Below the pieces are notes generated by a model, which saw only the letters and a program-made list of their open reading frames with translations, ran no database searches and was not told the DNA's origin. Positions 4,461-6,279 of a stretch of 6,279 nucleotides of DNA are shown in pieces. Both the position numbers and the translations under genes were made by a program. Positions within the stretch are counted from its first letter, which is position 1; every line of letters begins with the position of its first letter. Origin of the DNA: URNF01 sp045649855 (GTDB taxonomy: Bacteria > Bacillota > Clostridia > Oscillospirales > Acutalibacteraceae); the NCBI GenBank assembly GCA_045649855.1, contig JAZRQN010000116.1:1-6279 (forward strand), read 5' to 3'.

Positions 4461-5783
4461 ATGGAAATGACAAGCGGAAATGTTTTGAAAAGTATAACAA
4501 AATTCGCGATTCCTTGCATCTTGACAAGGCTGATACAAAACTTGTATCCTTTGATTGATGCGGTAATCGCAGGCAACTTATTAAACGAAGAAAGTCTGTC
4601 CGCAATCGGCATCGGCGGCTCCGTCTACGCTCTGTTCAACGACACCGTACTCGGCTTAGTCTCCGGCTTCGCGGTAGTTGCAGGCAAACGCTTCGGTGCA
4701 AAGCAGCAGGATGCGATGAAATCGGTATACACCCATTCCCTGTTATTCTCACTGTTCACCTGTCTTTTGGTTTCGGCGGCAGGACTTATTTTCTCCAAAC
4801 AAATTTTGGAACTGTTGCAAACGCCGACAGACATTGCTAAGATCGGCACGCAGTATCTATTCGTTATGTTTTTGGGTTTTCTGCCCAATGCGCTATACAA
4901 TTTCTTCTGCGAAATTCTGCGCGCTTTAGGGGACAGCAAACGACCGCTGTATCTGCTCATTCTTTCCTCAATTTTGCATTTTTTGCTGATTATACCGCTG
5001 ACCCGTCTGTGCGGCATATATGGTGCTGCATTAGCAACGATACTTTCCTATCTAATCACCGTCATCGTCGCCGTTGTGATGCTTTGCAAGCATTTCCCAC
5101 AGCTTACACCGCATCTTTCCACCTTCGTGTTTCAAACACCGATTCTAAAAGAATGTCTTTCTATCGGTGTACCGATGGCGCTCACCAGTGCAGTGGTGAT
5201 GGTTGGCGTATTGTTGCTCAATCTTGTTACCAATAAAATCGGCACCGATTATATCGCCGCATACACCTGTGCTTCCAAAATCGGATATATCATCACCACC
5301 CCCATTTTTGGTTTTGCAACAGCGCTGACTGTGTTTGTATCACAGAATTTCGGAGCAAAGCAAATCGACCGCATACGAGAAGGGGTCAACAAAACGCTCG
5401 CGCTCACCTTCCTGGTTGACCTCGTCTTGCTGGTCGTCACACTGCTAATATGCAAGCCCATTTTACGACTGATCCTGAGCGGAAATGAGGTTGCCGTCAA
5501 AGCAGGATTTTTATATCTGACTGTCAGGTGTATAGCTATGTTCGTTCTCACACCTGCCGCTTTTTACAAAAACTTGTTGCCCGCTATCGGCCGTCCGTTT
5601 TTCTCCACCTTTTCCGGTTTTGTAGAAATCGGCATCCGCTATGTATTCCCGTTGTTTTTCTCCACCCTTCTTGGATTTGCCAGCGTACCGCTTACCGATG
5701 CGGTTGTATGGTCGGTATTGGCAGCGCTGTTAGTACCCGCTTATTACTTTGAATTCAAAAAAGCAAAGGATGTGATCGCATGA
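4461..5783 (+). CDS. MATE-family efflux transporter
   Basis: This 440-residue integral membrane protein is built of two homologous halves of about six hydrophobic helices each, the normal size and layout for MATE (NorM/DinF-type) cation-coupled exporters. Family features include LYPLIDAVIAG (28-38) in the first helix, GKRFGAKQQD (75-84), and LRALGDSKRPL (153-163). The second half has the matching VSQNFGAKQ (293-301). Relatives export cationic drugs, toxins or metabolites using sodium or proton gradients; the substrate here is unknown. The ATG at 4461 was chosen, with GGGG (4449-4452) 8 bases upstream as a weak ribosome binding site. An in-frame TTG at 4386 would place the start upstream of the promoter, and an ATG at 4467 is an alternative. 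The gene is divergent from an AraC regulator and overlaps the next gene by ATGA, so regulator control and co-expression with the oxidoreductase are likely. Confidence 0.92.
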   Translation: MEMTSGNVLKSITKFAIPCILTRLIQNLYPLIDAVIAGNLLNEESLSAIGIGGSVYALFNDTVLGLVSGFAVVAGKRFGAKQQDAMKSVYTHSLLFSLFTCLLVSAAGLIFSKQILELLQTPTDIAKIGTQYLFVMFLGFLPNALYNFFCEILRALGDSKRPLYLLILSSILHFLLIIPLTRLCGIYGAALATILSYLITVIVAVVMLCKHFPQLTPHLSTFVFQTPILKECLSIGVPMALTSAVVMVGVLLLNLVTNKIGTDYIAAYTCASKIGYIITTPIFGFATALTVFVSQNFGAKQIDRIREGVNKTLALTFLVDLVLLVVTLLICKPILRLILSGNEVAVKAGFLYLTVRCIAMFVLTPAAFYKNLLPAIGRPFFSTFSGFVEIGIRYVFPLFFSTLLGFASVPLTDAVVWSVLAALLVPAYYFEFKKAKDVIA

Positions 5784-6279
5784 ACCAGACATTCACCGTT
5801 GCCATTTTAGGCGTTGGTGGACGCGGTTTCACTTACGGCAGATTGATGCACGCAGACAATCGGTATGAGGTTGTGGCGCTGTGCGACTATAACAAGGCAC
5901 AAATCGACACCGCAAACGCACTGTTAAACTTACCACAGGACAGCCTGTTTTACGATGAGCAAACCTTTTTCGAGAAAAAACGGGCGGATATTTTGGTGAT
6001 TGGCACCTACGATAAATACCACGTGCCACAATGTCTCAAGGCGATGCAGCTTGGATATGATGTACTGCTCGAAAAACCTGTCAGCGACTCGGTCGAAGAG
6101 ATTGAAGCACTGCTCGATATGCAGAAAAAGACAGGCAAAAAGGTGGTTGTCTGCCACGTACTGCGGTACAGCCCCTTATTCATCAAAGTGGGACAGTTAT
6201 TGGAAGAAGGCAAGATCGGCAGGCTGATGGCCATTGACGCAATCGAACGGGTCAGATATTGGCATCAAGCACAAGCCTA
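5780..6279 (+). CDS. Gfo/Idh/MocA-family oxidoreductase (5' part, runs off the window)
   Basis: The first 166 codons of an NAD(P)-dependent dehydrogenase are present; the family is usually 330-400 residues, so more than half is missing. The Rossmann fold is clear: VAILGVGGRG with G11, G13 and G16 (GxGxxG), and D36 at the end of the second strand in VVALCD, compatible with NAD binding. EKP at 98-100 is the family's nucleotide/catalytic motif, with lysine K99. HVLRYSP (126-132) and RYWHQAQA (159-166) begin the alpha/beta substrate domain. Members oxidise hydroxyls of sugars, inositols or sugar derivatives. The ATG at 5780 overlaps the transporter's TGA (ATGA), and AAAGGA (5765-5770) is 9 bases upstream, which fixes the start and suggests translational coupling. 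The substrate cannot be read from this part. Confidence 0.93.
   Translation, partial: MNQTFTVAILGVGGRGFTYGRLMHADNRYEVVALCDYNKAQIDTANALLNLPQDSLFYDEQTFFEKKRADILVIGTYDKYHVPQCLKAMQLGYDVLLEKPVSDSVEEIEALLDMQKKTGKKVVVCHVLRYSPLFIKVGQLLEEGKIGRLMAIDAIERVRYWHQAQA

Overview
The window looks like chromosomal DNA from a Gram-positive bacterium of the Firmicutes, most likely a gut Clostridia lineage. This is inferred from the strong purine-rich ribosome binding sites, sigma-A type promoters close to consensus, compact intergenic gaps, a tRNA gene with an encoded CCA end, and the mix of gene families. No species can be named from the sequence alone.

Layout from left to right. A perfect-consensus promoter (12-40) drives a single plus-strand gene for an AbgB-like M20 metallohydrolase (71-1486). 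A symmetric hairpin (1489-1524) terminates it and also the convergent minus-strand pair. That pair is a calcineurin-like metallophosphoesterase (2179-2964) followed by a HAD-family phosphatase/mutase (1526-2182), coupled by a GTGA stop/start overlap and served by an extended -10 promoter at about 2997-3025. Back to back with that promoter is the promoter of a plus-strand tRNA-Thr(UGU) gene (3092-3167).

The 351-base stretch after the tRNA has no credible protein gene. It holds a tandem direct repeat with an exact period of 169 bases (3150-3318 and 3319-3487) plus a truncated third start (3488-3498). Each unit begins with a copy of the tRNA 3' tail, then an intrinsic terminator hairpin, then a second hairpin, then a 9-base inverted repeat around a diverged loop. 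This arrangement is the least ordinary feature of the window. It could be a small array of tRNA-tail-targeted, non-autonomous units, or a family of structured tRNA-trailer RNAs.

The right part is a regulator/transport/metabolism module. A minus-strand AraC-family regulator (3519-4349) diverges from a plus-strand operon made of a MATE-family transporter (4461-5783) and a Gfo/Idh/MocA-family oxidoreductase (from 5780, running off the window). The last two overlap by ATGA. The shared promoter region carries phased TGAAAA repeats that could be the regulator's operator. The plausible reading is that an AraC regulator senses a small molecule and controls its own gene and the transporter/dehydrogenase pair.
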